This document shows, in pieces, positions 1 to 8,563 of a stretch of DNA of 64,000 bases (positions within the stretch are counted from its first letter, which is position 1; every line of letters starts with the position of its first letter). The DNA is from Flavobacteriaceae bacterium CRH (GTDB lineage: Bacteria; Bacteroidota; Bacteroidia; Flavobacteriales; Flavobacteriaceae), in NCBI GenBank assembly GCA_001507425.1, contig LMAJ01000009.1:90097-154096 (forward strand). Reading direction: 5' to 3'. Position numbers and translations under genes: made by a program. Under the pieces are notes generated by a model. It was given only the letters and a program-made list of their open reading frames with translations. It did not search any database and was not told the DNA's origin.

Positions 1-738
1 CATAGTACCATATAAAACGGTTGAAGTTGCAGGTTGATCAGCCACAAGTTTTTTCGCCTGATTGTAACTCAAAACAATTTTATCAAATAATTCTTTGGCT
101 TGATCTTCTTTCCCAAATAATGCACCGTAAAGTTTAATCCATTCTGCTTTTCCAAGTGGAGATTGCTCCATCCAATCGGCCTGAATAAAAATATTCAAAC
201 CACTTTTTTTCAAATTCTCCAGCATCGGATTATTGTTATCTATTCCAAAAGTAACAATCAAATCCGGTGATAATTCTATTAATTGCTCGATATTTAATTT
301 CTCATTCTGTCCAACATTTTTAACAGATCCTTTATCGATTAATACTCTTGTTCTTTCAGAAGAAACATAATCGGTATTTGGAAAACCTACTAATTTATCC
401 TCGACATCAAGCATTTCAAGAAACGGAATATTTGTTGTTGAAGTTACAACCACAGATTCTAAAGGAACTTTAATTGTCGTATATTTTTGCAGGCTATCCG
501 GAACTTTCGCTTCTTTTTCTTTTAAAACGTAAGTGAATTTTGCTTTTGCATTTGGCCAGGGATTTGACACGGTTACAACAGAATATCCTTCATGTTTTAC
601 GATCGAAAGCCCGGAAGCATATTCGATACTATTTTTGGCGATTTCAGTTTTTACAATCTCTGTAGTTTCATTTTTTTTGCATCCAACAAGAATAAAAAAA
701 GATAACACAAAAATAAATTTAGGAAATAAATGTTTCAT
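1..738 (-). CDS. Periplasmic metal-chelate/cobalamin-binding lipoprotein (FecB/BtuF-like), 3' part outside window
   Basis: Reading leftwards from ATG at 738, the frame stays open to base 1 (246 codons), so the C-terminus lies outside the window. The N-terminus is a lipoprotein signal: basic start, hydrophobic stretch and lipobox ILVGC with Cys20. Further on, the motif NIEQLIELSPDLIVTFG is typical of the TroA/FecB substrate-binding fold of class III ABC importers, which captures iron-siderophore or cobalamin. The protein is probably anchored to the periplasmic face. A B12 riboswitch and BtuB-type receptor begin about 700 bp away on the other strand, which favours cobalamin as ligand (inference). 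An iron-siderophore ligand is the alternative. The partner permease and ATPase genes may lie to the left of the window. Confidence 0.8.
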   Translation of the reverse strand, partial: MKHLFPKFIFVLSFFILVGCKKNETTEIVKTEIAKNSIEYASGLSIVKHEGYSVVTVSNPWPNAKAKFTYVLKEKEAKVPDSLQKYTTIKVPLESVVVTSTTNIPFLEMLDVEDKLVGFPNTDYVSSERTRVLIDKGSVKNVGQNEKLNIEQLIELSPDLIVTFGIDNNNPMLENLKKSGLNIFIQADWMEQSPLGKAEWIKLYGALFGKEDQAKELFDKIVLSYNQAKKLVADQPATSTVLYGTM

Positions 739-913
739 ATATAGGTTATATTGCTCTTATAGATTGTTTATCGTCGTTTTTACCATTATTATTATTGATT
801 TTAAATGGCCCGATTTAATAATTACATTTTTCGATAAAACAAAGGTAATGCAATTTCTATTTTTTTTATTTACCTTTATTCTTACAAAACAAAATAAGTT
901 ATCGTTGCAATTT

Positions 914-1276
914 ATGAATACCTCAAAAACAAAAGTTTGCTCAAGTTGCGAATCTATTTTTTTCTGCGGAGATATTTCTGTTGAAAATAAATGTTGGTGC
1001 AATGACTTCCCTCCTATTTTTAATGTTTCAGACGAAGGAGATTGTCTTTGTCCTAATTGTTTTAAAGAAGCATGCGTAGACAAAATCGATGCTTATGTCG
1101 AAACGATGACTCCCACAAAAGCACTACAAAATAAAGCGGTCTCTTTACCAAAAACTGAAAAGCTAATTGAAGATATTGACTATTATATCGAAAATAACAA
1201 ATATGTTTTTACGACCTGGTTTCATCTAAAAAGAGGAAGTTGTTGCGAAAATAATTGTCGCCATTGCCCTTACTAA
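914..1276 (+). CDS. Small cysteine-rich protein, CWC domain plus DUF5522
   Basis: This 120-residue protein has two Cys-rich parts. Residues about 6-60 contain CSSC, a CWC motif and CPNC, fitting the cysteine-rich CWC family. The C-terminus has YVFTTWFHLKRGSCC followed by CRHCPY, the hallmark of DUF5522. The spacing of the Cys pairs suggests zinc or iron-sulphur binding (inference); no function is established. The same frame is open further upstream, but residues before ATG 914 are low-complexity and overlap the promoter side of the opposite-strand lipoprotein gene. I therefore start at 914; ATG 848 is an alternative. It is transcribed away from the binding-protein gene and ends before the riboswitch leader. 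Confidence 0.8.
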   Translation: MNTSKTKVCSSCESIFFCGDISVENKCWCNDFPPIFNVSDEGDCLCPNCFKEACVDKIDAYVETMTPTKALQNKAVSLPKTEKLIEDIDYYIENNKYVFTTWFHLKRGSCCENNCRHCPY

Positions 1277-1426
1277 ATTGAATTGTAAAATATTGAACGT
1301 GATTATAACTTCTAAATCACAACTTAAAACTTCTAACTCACAACTCGTAACTCTTCAACACAAGTAATAAAAATAGTACTTTAAACACCTTTTTACTTAG
1401 AATTTAGCACAAAAAGCGAAGTAAAT

Positions 1427-1458
1427 TTGAAAATTCACTAATTTTAACTTTATCTTTG
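1427..1458 (+). promoter_or_regulatory. Bacteroidota-type promoter of the cobalamin operon
   Basis: TTG at 1427-1429 and TATCTTTG at 1451-1458 are separated by 21 bp. This matches the Bacteroidota -33/-7 pattern (TTTG, TAnnTTTG). It lies just upstream of the riboswitch, so transcription would start near 1465. Confidence 0.6.
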
Positions 1459-1465
1459 CACAAAA

Positions 1466-1650
1466 TTAAGGTTGCGTTTATTTCAAACGCATTAAAAGGG
1501 AATCAAGTTATATTAAAATCTTGAGCTGTACCCGCAACTGTAAGCTTAGTTCTTAAATGAATGCTTGTTGTTAACTACAAACCACTGCTCGCCCCCAAGC
1601 GAATGGGAAGGTAAACAACAAGACGCAAGCCAGGAGACCTGCCTTTTTAT
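1466..1650 (+). promoter_or_regulatory. Adenosylcobalamin riboswitch
   Basis: The leader holds the diagnostic B12-element blocks in order: GGGAAtcaagtt at about 1498, GAGCTGTACCCGCAACTGTAAG at about 1522 (the conserved core reads GCTGTACCCGCAACTGT), CCACTG at about 1582, and AAGCCAGGAGACCTGCC at about 1627-1643. After the aptamer, a small hairpin (actct / agagt, about 1664-1681) sits close to the start codon of the receptor gene and could hide the translation start when ligand is bound (inference). Expected effect: receptor synthesis is switched off when cobalamin is plentiful. Confidence 0.95.
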
Positions 1651-1689
1651 AACAAATATCGAACTCTCGGGAAAAAGAGTGTAGAAATT

Positions 1690-3552
1690 ATGACTTTAAA
1701 AAAACGTTTTGCATTTTGTCTCCTTTTGTTGTGCCAAATTATTTTGGCGCAGAATGACTCTGTTACCAAACTTAAAGAAGTTGTGGTCTCAGATGCAAAT
1801 CTTAAAAAATATTCTGGTTCGCAATCGATTCAGGTATTGAATGATTCTTTAATTGATAGAAACCAACCTTCTTTAACTTCTCTTTTAAATTATAATACGG
1901 TTATTTATTTTAAAGAAAACGGACTTGGGATGACTTCTGCCCCATCTTTTAGAGGAACTACAGGCGCACAAACAGCCGTTATTTGGAACGGAATAAACAT
2001 AAATTCTCAGTTTCTGGGTCAGGCAGATTTTAATACAATTGGCACAAGAGATTTTAATTCCATATCTGTAAAAGCCGGAGGAGGAAGCGTTTTATACGGG
2101 AGTAGTGCCATAGGCGGTAGCATCCATCTAAATAATGACTTACGATTTAAAAACGAATTCTCAAATCAATTGTTCTTTAGTTTAGGAAGTTACAATACTT
2201 TGAGTGCAAATTATCGTGTCATTGTCTCATCAGATAAATACAGTCTTCAGGTTAGCATTTCAAGAAATAGCTCTGATAATGATTTTAAATATCCGGGAAC
2301 TACGGATCAGAGAAACATCAACGGAGAATATTATAATACTAGTATGAATACCACTTTTGGATATAAAATTAACTCCAACAATACTTTAAAAGTATACAGT
2401 CAGTTTTATGATTCAGAGCGTCATTTTTCTTTGACTTCTCCAAATGCAACTAAAACAAAATATGACGATTTTAATACCCGAAATCTTTTAGAATGGGAAA
2501 GTAAATTCGATCGTTTTACTTCTAAATTAAAGGTTGCTCATATTGGGGAATCTTATAAATATTTCTCTAATATTAAGTCGCAACTATTTACTTATGGAAA
2601 AGTTGAAACTTCTATAATAAAATACGATTTGGCTTTTGATGTCAGTGATAAAATCAAACTAAATTCTATTATCGATTATAACAGTAATAAAGGACATGGA
2701 TCAAGTATTGACAATGCAAATAGAGAAACTGGTTCGGCTAGTTTATTATTAAGTCATGTATTAAATGATAAATGGGATTATAACGCCACGATACATCAGG
2801 AAATAACCGATAATTATGGCAATCCTTTTCTATTTTCTTTTGGAACACGTTATCAATTTACTGATTTTTATCGTGTAAAATTAAATGCTTCAAAAAATTT
2901 CAGAATGCCAACTTACAATGATTTATTTTGGGAAGGAAGTGGCAATCCAAACTTAAAACCGGAGACTTCTTATCAGGCTGAGATTGGCAATGAATTTTTT
3001 ACCAAAAACTTTTCCTTGTCTATAACTGCTTATTATAATTCAATCAAAGATTTATTACGCTGGGTACCAACAGCAGGTGGCGGAGATATCTGGTCGCCTG
3101 AAAACACCGATAAAGTAAGAGCCTATGGCGCAGAGGTACTTTTGGAGTGGAAAACAAAAATACATAATCACAATTTTAAAGTTAACGGAACTTACGCTTA
3201 CACTGTTTCAGAAAGTGAGCAATTAATAGAGGAAGAACTTGTTTACAAACAATTGATCTATGTTCCGTACCACAAACTAACAGGATCTGTTTCTTATAAT
3301 TGGAAAAAAATATCCTCTTATTTTCAATATTTATATAATGGAGATGTTTTTACAACTCCATTTAATAATCCTGCTTCTAAAGTAAAAGATTATAATCTTG
3401 GTAATCTTGGAGTTGATTATGATTTTGGAAAAAAGAACAGTTACAAAATTGGATTCCAAGTACTAAATGTATGGAACGAAAATTATCAGCCTGTACTTAA
3501 CAGACAAATGCCAGGAAGAAATTATACTATTTACATAAACCTTAATTTTTAA
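1690..3552 (+). CDS. btuB: TonB-dependent vitamin B12 receptor, BtuB-type
   Basis: This 620-residue outer-membrane receptor has a signal peptide ending near residue 21 (ILAQ). A plug domain follows at about 25-145, with LKEVVVSDANLKKYSG resembling a TonB-box and plug start, and SFRGTTGAQTAVIWNG later. A 22-strand barrel fills the rest, ending in the aromatic-terminated strand NYTIYINLNF. It imports cobalamin using TonB energy. The substrate is assigned because the gene sits directly under an adenosylcobalamin riboswitch; barrel sequence alone would not give it. It lacks an N-terminal carboxypeptidase-like domain, as usual for BtuB. The next gene starts 5 bp after its stop, so both share the switch. 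Confidence 0.9.
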   Translation: MTLKKRFAFCLLLLCQIILAQNDSVTKLKEVVVSDANLKKYSGSQSIQVLNDSLIDRNQPSLTSLLNYNTVIYFKENGLGMTSAPSFRGTTGAQTAVIWNGININSQFLGQADFNTIGTRDFNSISVKAGGGSVLYGSSAIGGSIHLNNDLRFKNEFSNQLFFSLGSYNTLSANYRVIVSSDKYSLQVSISRNSSDNDFKYPGTTDQRNINGEYYNTSMNTTFGYKINSNNTLKVYSQFYDSERHFSLTSPNATKTKYDDFNTRNLLEWESKFDRFTSKLKVAHIGESYKYFSNIKSQLFTYGKVETSIIKYDLAFDVSDKIKLNSIIDYNSNKGHGSSIDNANRETGSASLLLSHVLNDKWDYNATIHQEITDNYGNPFLFSFGTRYQFTDFYRVKLNASKNFRMPTYNDLFWEGSGNPNLKPETSYQAEIGNEFFTKNFSLSITAYYNSIKDLLRWVPTAGGGDIWSPENTDKVRAYGAEVLLEWKTKIHNHNFKVNGTYAYTVSESEQLIEEELVYKQLIYVPYHKLTGSVSYNWKKISSYFQYLYNGDVFTTPFNNPASKVKDYNLGNLGVDYDFGKKNSYKIGFQVLNVWNENYQPVLNRQMPGRNYTIYINLNF

Positions 3553-3557
3553 ATATC

Positions 3558-4625
3558 ATGAAAAGATTTAACAAACTATTTTTAACAGTCATTGTAAGCT
3601 CGGCATTTTTTGTGTCATGCAGTAGTGATGATGATAACACTCCTGAACCTCGTGGAAATTACGAAGGGGGACTATTTGTTGCAAATGAGGGTAACTTTGG
3701 TTACGCTGATGGAAATATATCATATTTATCAGATGATTTAAAAATTGAAAACAATGTTTTTTCTTTAGTAAATCCTGAAAAAACAAAAAACGACATTATT
3801 CAATATATAGGTTTTAATGGAGACTTCGCCTATCTGGTTGTAAATTATTCTAATAAAATTGAAGTAGTAAACAGATATACTTTTAAGAGTATTGCTACTA
3901 TTACTGCAAGTTTAGAAAATCCAAGATATATTGCTTTTGCTAATGGAAAAGGGTATGTTACAAACTGGGGAGACGGAGGAGATTCTGATGACGATTATGT
4001 AGCTATACTTGATCTTACTACAAACACTGTTACTTCTAAAATTCCTGTATTTGAAGGTCCGGAAAAAATAATTGAAAACGACGGTAAGCTTTATGTAACT
4101 CACAAGGGAGGTTACCATTTCGGAAATTCATTAAGTGTAATTAACGCTACGACTAACAAAGTGGAAACTAATTTTGTAGTAGGCGACATTCCAACGGCAC
4201 TGATCAAAAATAATGGCAGTTTATATATTTTATGTGAAGGGAATCCATATTATGCTCCAACTGAAACAGCCGGTAAATTAGTTAAAGTTAGCTTAAGCAA
4301 TAATACAATTACATCTTCAATAAGTTTTGAAGGCATAACGCATCCGGGATATTTAGATCTTGAAAATGACAAATTGTATTACAATGTTGACAACAAAATT
4401 TATACTGCTCCTACAAGCACCACAACATTACCAACAACTCCTCTATTTGAAGCAACCAAAGTTACTGTACTTTACGGTCTGGCAGTAAAAAATAGCAAGA
4501 TTTATCTAGCAGATAAAGTAAACGGTCAGGATAATGGAAATATTTATATCTATTCTCTAACGGGAACACTTACTAATGATTTTGGAGTAGGTGTCAGTCC
4601 AAACGGTTTTTACTTCAACAACTAA
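3558..4625 (+). CDS. Surface lipoprotein with YncE-like beta-propeller, candidate BtuG-type cobalamin binder
   Basis: The 355-residue protein begins with a lipoprotein signal, lipobox FVSC with Cys21, followed by an Asp-rich SSDDD tail typical of surface-exported Bacteroidota lipoproteins. The body has propeller-blade repeats such as YIAFANGKGYVTNWG and VLYGLAVKNSKIYLAD, like YncE/DUF5074 proteins. It is 5 bp downstream of the BtuB-type receptor and shares its riboswitch. In Bacteroides, BtuG is a propeller lipoprotein that caps BtuB and binds B12 very tightly; the position and fold here suggest the same job (inference). I did not identify binding residues, so another role in surface capture is possible. 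Confidence 0.75.
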   Translation: MKRFNKLFLTVIVSSAFFVSCSSDDDNTPEPRGNYEGGLFVANEGNFGYADGNISYLSDDLKIENNVFSLVNPEKTKNDIIQYIGFNGDFAYLVVNYSNKIEVVNRYTFKSIATITASLENPRYIAFANGKGYVTNWGDGGDSDDDYVAILDLTTNTVTSKIPVFEGPEKIIENDGKLYVTHKGGYHFGNSLSVINATTNKVETNFVVGDIPTALIKNNGSLYILCEGNPYYAPTETAGKLVKVSLSNNTITSSISFEGITHPGYLDLENDKLYYNVDNKIYTAPTSTTTLPTTPLFEATKVTVLYGLAVKNSKIYLADKVNGQDNGNIYIYSLTGTLTNDFGVGVSPNGFYFNN

Positions 4626-4704
4626 TAAAGACAAACTAAAAAATACTTGGAATTATTTTTTAGACAATCAATTTACTTTATTTTTTTTTATTTTTTTTGG
4701 AAAA

Positions 4705-4737
4705 AAAAAGGCTTTCAGAAATGAAAGCCTTTTTTGT
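4705..4737. terminator. Bidirectional terminator between convergent genes
   Basis: The stem aaggctttca / tgaaagcctt has an A tract on the left and a T tract on the right. It serves the propeller lipoprotein gene (+) and the S41 protease gene (-), which ends at 4743. Confidence 0.85.
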
Positions 4738-4742
4738 TGTTA

Positions 4743-6215
4743 TTATTTTAATGATCTTAAAAGTCCTTCGGGAGCCTTTTCGATATACATTTGATTTCTA
4801 ATTCCATTGATTGATTTAACATCTATAAAATTTCGTAAAGCTTGTCCTCTGTCTTGTTGTACCTTTTTGGTTGCCGCACCCGTAATCGCCGAAATAGTAG
4901 CGTTTAATAAAGGTTCAGATGGATCTCCTAAAACCCCTAAGGTAGAAATATATTCCAGTTGCTGATATGTTGGCTGAAGTCCGTTTGTATATTCTCCAAA
5001 ACCGGTTGCATTGACAATTTTCAGAACCAAAGGCTGCATTGCATATTTATGATTTGGATTTACTTTTGTTTTTGTAAAAGTTTCTGAATCATATAAAGTT
5101 ACAGATCCAACATTTTTACCAACAGTTACGTCTCCAACCTGAACCACTTGGATGTAAGGCGCCAAACCATTAATTACCAATTCACTTGCAGATGCAGTTC
5201 CGTTTGTAGTCACGATATAAACTTTTGTCAATCGTAAGCTATTCAAAGGTGTTCCATTTATATTGTCTACAAATCTATTATTTAATGATTCCGGATCTTC
5301 ACTTTCGAAATAACTATTTACTTTATCATTCCATTTTTCTTTAGCAAAAATCTGATCTTTAAATTGTCCCGTAATCATACTTGCTAAACGTGTCGCAGTC
5401 TGAACTGATCCTCCACCATTATATCTTAAATCTAAAATAAGTTCTGTAATTCCTTGTGCTGCTAATTGTCCAAAAGCATCATTTAATTGAGCATCATAAT
5501 TAGCATAAAAACCATTATACATTAAATAACCTATTTTATGACTACCGGAAGTAATTACTTTATTGATTAAAATAGGATTTTCGTCTAAAGTTGTTTTTGT
5601 TAGCGCTACCGTTTTTCCATTGGTATTTATTGAATTTCCGTCATAAGTAGCCATGTTTAAAGTGTAACTGTCTGCAGCTAATAATGTCTGGTAATTAGAT
5701 ATTGTTAATTGGGTTCCGTTTATACCTGTAAAAAGATCCCCTCTTTTAATATCTTTTGTTGAAGCATTAGAATTAGGAATAATATAACGCACAAAACCAA
5801 CCAAGTCAGTTGAACTTCCTGGTTTATAGCTCAGTCTAAAATCAATTCCATCATTTTTGGTTGTTCCCTGAAGTTCCCCTTCCAAAACAGAATAATCTTC
5901 TACTATCCAGCTAAAACGGTCTATAGCTTCTCCTTTCGGAAATTTACTAATCGGTTTGTTTAATAAATCTTCAAACAAACTTTCCGGCTTAGAATAACCT
6001 CTTAAATAGGAGTTTAAAGCCTCTTGCGTACTAAAACGGTCATCAGCTAAAACAGGAACATCTCCTTGCCATAAATAAAACTGATTTAAACCTTTCCAGA
6101 CAAAATCATTGATTTGTAAATCTGCCGGAGCATCAACATCATCCTGATCTTCACAAGATTGCAAAGAAAAGGCCAGCAAAAATAACAACAGTATACTTCT
6201 TAATAGTGGTTTCAT
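4743..6215 (-). CDS. S41 family (C-terminal processing) serine protease, lipoprotein
   Basis: The 490-residue protein starts with a lipoprotein signal whose lipobox is LQSC, Cys20. A PDZ-like region lies at about 115-210 (RGDLFTGINGTQL). The catalytic domain follows, with ELILDLRYNGGGSV, then TNGTASASELVINGL carrying the likely nucleophile Ser (the second Ser of ASASE), and VTVGKNVGS carrying the candidate general-base Lys, as in Ser-Lys tail-specific proteases. It would cut periplasmic or surface proteins. The gene is alone, divergent from the ECF sigma operon and separated from it by about 215 bp containing promoters for both. The exact substrate cannot be read from sequence. Confidence 0.88.
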   Translation of the reverse strand: MKPLLRSILLLFLLAFSLQSCEDQDDVDAPADLQINDFVWKGLNQFYLWQGDVPVLADDRFSTQEALNSYLRGYSKPESLFEDLLNKPISKFPKGEAIDRFSWIVEDYSVLEGELQGTTKNDGIDFRLSYKPGSSTDLVGFVRYIIPNSNASTKDIKRGDLFTGINGTQLTISNYQTLLAADSYTLNMATYDGNSINTNGKTVALTKTTLDENPILINKVITSGSHKIGYLMYNGFYANYDAQLNDAFGQLAAQGITELILDLRYNGGGSVQTATRLASMITGQFKDQIFAKEKWNDKVNSYFESEDPESLNNRFVDNINGTPLNSLRLTKVYIVTTNGTASASELVINGLAPYIQVVQVGDVTVGKNVGSVTLYDSETFTKTKVNPNHKYAMQPLVLKIVNATGFGEYTNGLQPTYQQLEYISTLGVLGDPSEPLLNATISAITGAATKKVQQDRGQALRNFIDVKSINGIRNQMYIEKAPEGLLRSLK

Positions 6216-6431
6216 AAAACTTAGTTTCGGTATAGTATTAACGTAAAAATACTACCTTTAGTTTTAACAATTACAACTTTATTCGTTTTTTCTATAAAAA
6301 AAAATACAATTTCGTTGTAACAAAAATAATAGTGCCTCGTCTTGACTATATAAGCGCTGTAATAATCTTGATTTATTATATAAAATAAAGAAAGAATACG
6401 GAGAGTATAACGACCAACCAAACCAACCAGC

Positions 6432-6941
6432 ATGAATCAAATTGTGTTTATAGAATTAATAAATCCTTTTAAAGACAAAGTTTTTCGTCTGGCAAAAAGA
6501 TTGCTTACCAGTACTGAAGAGGCTGAAGATGCAACTCAGGAAGTAATGGTGAAATTATGGACCAAAAAAGAAAATTTGGACTCCTATAATAATATTGAAG
6601 CACTAGCCATGACAATGACCAAAAATTATTGCCTGGATCAGTTAAAATCGAAAAGAGCGGGAAACCTGAAAATTGTACATAATAATTTTACAGACCGTGA
6701 GCCTCAATTAGACAAACAATTAGAAGACATTGATAGTTTAGAATGGGTCGAAAAAATAATGAGTCAGTTGCCGGAACAGCAACAAATATTAATTCAGTTA
6801 CGCGATGTTGAACAATATGAATTTGATGAAATTGCGAAAATTGTTGACATGAATGAAACGGCTATCCGGGTAGCCCTTTCGAGAGCGAGAAAAAAAATAA
6901 GAGAATCAATGCTTAATACACACCGTTATGGAATTAAATAG
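6432..6941 (+). CDS. ECF-type RNA polymerase sigma factor
   Basis: At 169 residues this is a normal-length ECF sigma factor. Region 2 is at about 18-85 (EEAEDATQEVMVKLWTKK) and region 4 at about 115-160 (LPEQQQILIQLRDVEQYEFD, then ETAIRVALSRARKKIRE, the helix-turn-helix). It directs RNA polymerase to a special promoter set. The next gene begins 14 bp before its stop and codes for a single-pass membrane protein, the usual position of an anti-sigma factor. Two DUF4252 genes follow, so the four form one operon and the DUF4252 proteins are likely targets or outputs. Confidence 0.93.
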   Translation: MNQIVFIELINPFKDKVFRLAKRLLTSTEEAEDATQEVMVKLWTKKENLDSYNNIEALAMTMTKNYCLDQLKSKRAGNLKIVHNNFTDREPQLDKQLEDIDSLEWVEKIMSQLPEQQQILIQLRDVEQYEFDEIAKIVDMNETAIRVALSRARKKIRESMLNTHRYGIK

Positions 6942-7395
6942 AATAGAAGATATAGTAGAAAAATACTTTCAGGGAGAAACAAGTATTGCCGAAGAAAACG
7001 AATTAAAAGAATATTTTTCTTCACCAAATGTTGCGCAGCATTTAGAGCAATACAAACCAATGTTTGGTTATTTCTCTCAGGTAAAACAACAAAAATCAAC
7101 GCAGGAAATACCACTCCCGAAGTCTCGGGACAAAAAACGAAATCTGGCGTGGTTATCAATTGCAGCTTCTGTTGTTGTTTTACTGGGAATTGGAACCTAT
7201 TTGTATGTGAGTGACCAAAATGCAACTCCGGTTGTAGCACAATCAGAATTAGGGACCTATGATAATCCGGAAGAAGCCCTTGCCGCAACGCAAAAAGCTT
7301 TGGCCCTATTATCAAACAATGTTAATGTAGGTATTGGAAGTGTACAATACATTAAAGAATATCAACAATCAAAAAATAGAATTTTTAAACAATAA
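6928..7395 (+). CDS. Single-pass membrane protein, candidate anti-sigma partner
   Basis: The 155-residue protein overlaps the sigma gene by 14 bp, suggesting coupled translation. Its cytoplasmic N-terminal part (about 1-70) includes IVEKYFQGETSIAEENELKEYF, a helix often seen at the start of Bacteroidota anti-sigma and regulator proteins. One membrane helix lies at about 72-90 (WLSIAASVVVLLGIGTYLYV), and a short periplasmic tail follows. No zinc HxxxCxxC anti-sigma motif is visible, so the role rests on position and topology. The segment KSRD is encoded by a perfect GC-rich palindrome (7115-7130) that also occurs between genes elsewhere in the window. Confidence 0.7.
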   Translation: MELNRIEDIVEKYFQGETSIAEENELKEYFSSPNVAQHLEQYKPMFGYFSQVKQQKSTQEIPLPKSRDKKRNLAWLSIAASVVVLLGIGTYLYVSDQNATPVVAQSELGTYDNPEEALAATQKALALLSNNVNVGIGSVQYIKEYQQSKNRIFKQ

Positions 7396-7411
7396 TTAAA
7401 AAAAAATCAAA

Positions 7412-7939
7412 ATGAAAAATTTCATCATAACACTAGTTTTCGCATTTGTTACTACTACTTTTTATGCACAAGGTGCTTTTGACAAATATGATGGTCAGGA
7501 TGACGTAACATCAGTAATTGTAAACAAAAAAATGTTTGATTTAATGAGCAAAGTAAAAGTTGATGCTTCTGATAAAGAAATGCAACAATACATTAGCCTG
7601 ATTAAAAAACTGGATTACTTAAAAGTGTTTACAACCAAAAATCCTAAAGTTGAAGCAGACATGAAAGCTTCTGCCGATAAATATGTAAAAACAGCAGGTT
7701 TAGAAGAATTAATGCGAGTTAACGACGGTGGCAGAAACGTAAAAATATTAGTAAAATCAGGCGCCAGCGATACGCAGGTAAAAGAATTACTGATGTTTAT
7801 TGACGGAGCCAAAAACGAAGAAACAGTCTTATTATCTTTAACAGGTAATTTTGATATCAACGAAATTTCGGTACTTACAGACAAGATGCAACTTCCTGGA
7901 GGAACTGATTTAAGAAAAGCTTCTAAAAGCAAAAGATAA
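7412..7939 (+). CDS. DUF4252 exported protein
   Basis: The 175-residue protein has a cleavable signal peptide (ends near FYAQ, residue 20) and a body matching the DUF4252 family, which is found widely in Bacteroidota and has no known activity. Features are the VIVNKKMFDLMSKV start and KILVKSGASDTQVKELLMFI core. It lies 16 bp after the candidate anti-sigma gene and 2 bp before a second DUF4252 gene, so it belongs to the sigma operon. It lacks a lipobox and is probably periplasmic. Function unknown. Confidence 0.8.
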   Translation: MKNFIITLVFAFVTTTFYAQGAFDKYDGQDDVTSVIVNKKMFDLMSKVKVDASDKEMQQYISLIKKLDYLKVFTTKNPKVEADMKASADKYVKTAGLEELMRVNDGGRNVKILVKSGASDTQVKELLMFIDGAKNEETVLLSLTGNFDINEISVLTDKMQLPGGTDLRKASKSKR

Positions 7940-7941
7940 TT

Positions 7942-8478
7942 ATGAAACGTAGCCTTTTTACCTCAGCCATTGTAGCATTACTAACTTTAATAAGTTGTAG
8001 TTCTGAACCTTCATTACAAAAATATTTTGTTGAAAAAACAGATAATAAGGATTTTATTGCACTCGATGTTTCGCCTAGTATATTAAACTTAGAGAAAGCA
8101 AAGTTATCTGCAGAACAAACAGAAGCTTTAAATTCTTTCGATAAGATGAACATTCTGGCTTTTAAAGCCAATACTAAAAATCAGGCAGAATTTGAAACTG
8201 AAAGAGCTAAGGTAACTGCGATTTTAAAAAATCCTAAATACCAGCAGTTAATGAAGTTTGGCTCTGGCAAAGAAGGAGCATCAGTAAGTTTTGTTGGCAC
8301 GGATGAAAACATAGAAGAATTTGTGGTTTTTGCCAACAAAAAAGAAAATGGTTTTGCAGTGGTTCGCGTTTTAGGAAAAAATATGAATCCTAATAACATT
8401 ATGACTTTAATGTCTGTTCTAAAAGAATCAAAAATTGATATGGAACAATTGAAGCCTTTGCAGCAATTAATAAAATAA
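7942..8478 (+). CDS. DUF4252 lipoprotein
   Basis: The 178-residue product has a lipobox at LISC (Cys19) followed by SSEPS. The body is a diverged copy of the preceding DUF4252 protein: FVVFANKKENGFAVVRVLGK matches the KILVKSG region, and both end with an MEQLKPLQQL-like helix region. The two genes are 2 bp apart. One copy is a periplasmic protein and the other membrane-anchored, which suggests a soluble/anchored pair made under the ECF sigma factor (inference). A hairpin terminator follows at 8499. No catalytic residues are evident. Confidence 0.8.
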   Translation: MKRSLFTSAIVALLTLISCSSEPSLQKYFVEKTDNKDFIALDVSPSILNLEKAKLSAEQTEALNSFDKMNILAFKANTKNQAEFETERAKVTAILKNPKYQQLMKFGSGKEGASVSFVGTDENIEEFVVFANKKENGFAVVRVLGKNMNPNNIMTLMSVLKESKIDMEQLKPLQQLIK

Positions 8479-8498
8479 TACATTCTTACTTTTAATTC

Positions 8499-8531
8499 AA
8501 AAAAAAGCTCCATTTTCATGGAGCTTTTTTT
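8499..8531. terminator. Bidirectional terminator (copy 1 of an identical pair)
   Basis: The stem agctccat / atggagct has a run of eight A before it and seven T after it. It ends the sigma/DUF4252 operon (+) and the metalloprotease gene (-). The same hairpin with the same loop appears again at 10504-10537. Confidence 0.9.
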
Positions 8532-8563
8532 GTTTGGTTACTTGTGATTTAATATTATTTGCA

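Noticed and set aside
533..913. N-terminal extension of the CWC/DUF5522 frame back to 533
   Set aside because: It lies opposite the start of the binding-protein gene and gives a low-complexity Phe/Ile-rich leader; the Cys-rich family begins at the ATG I chose (914).
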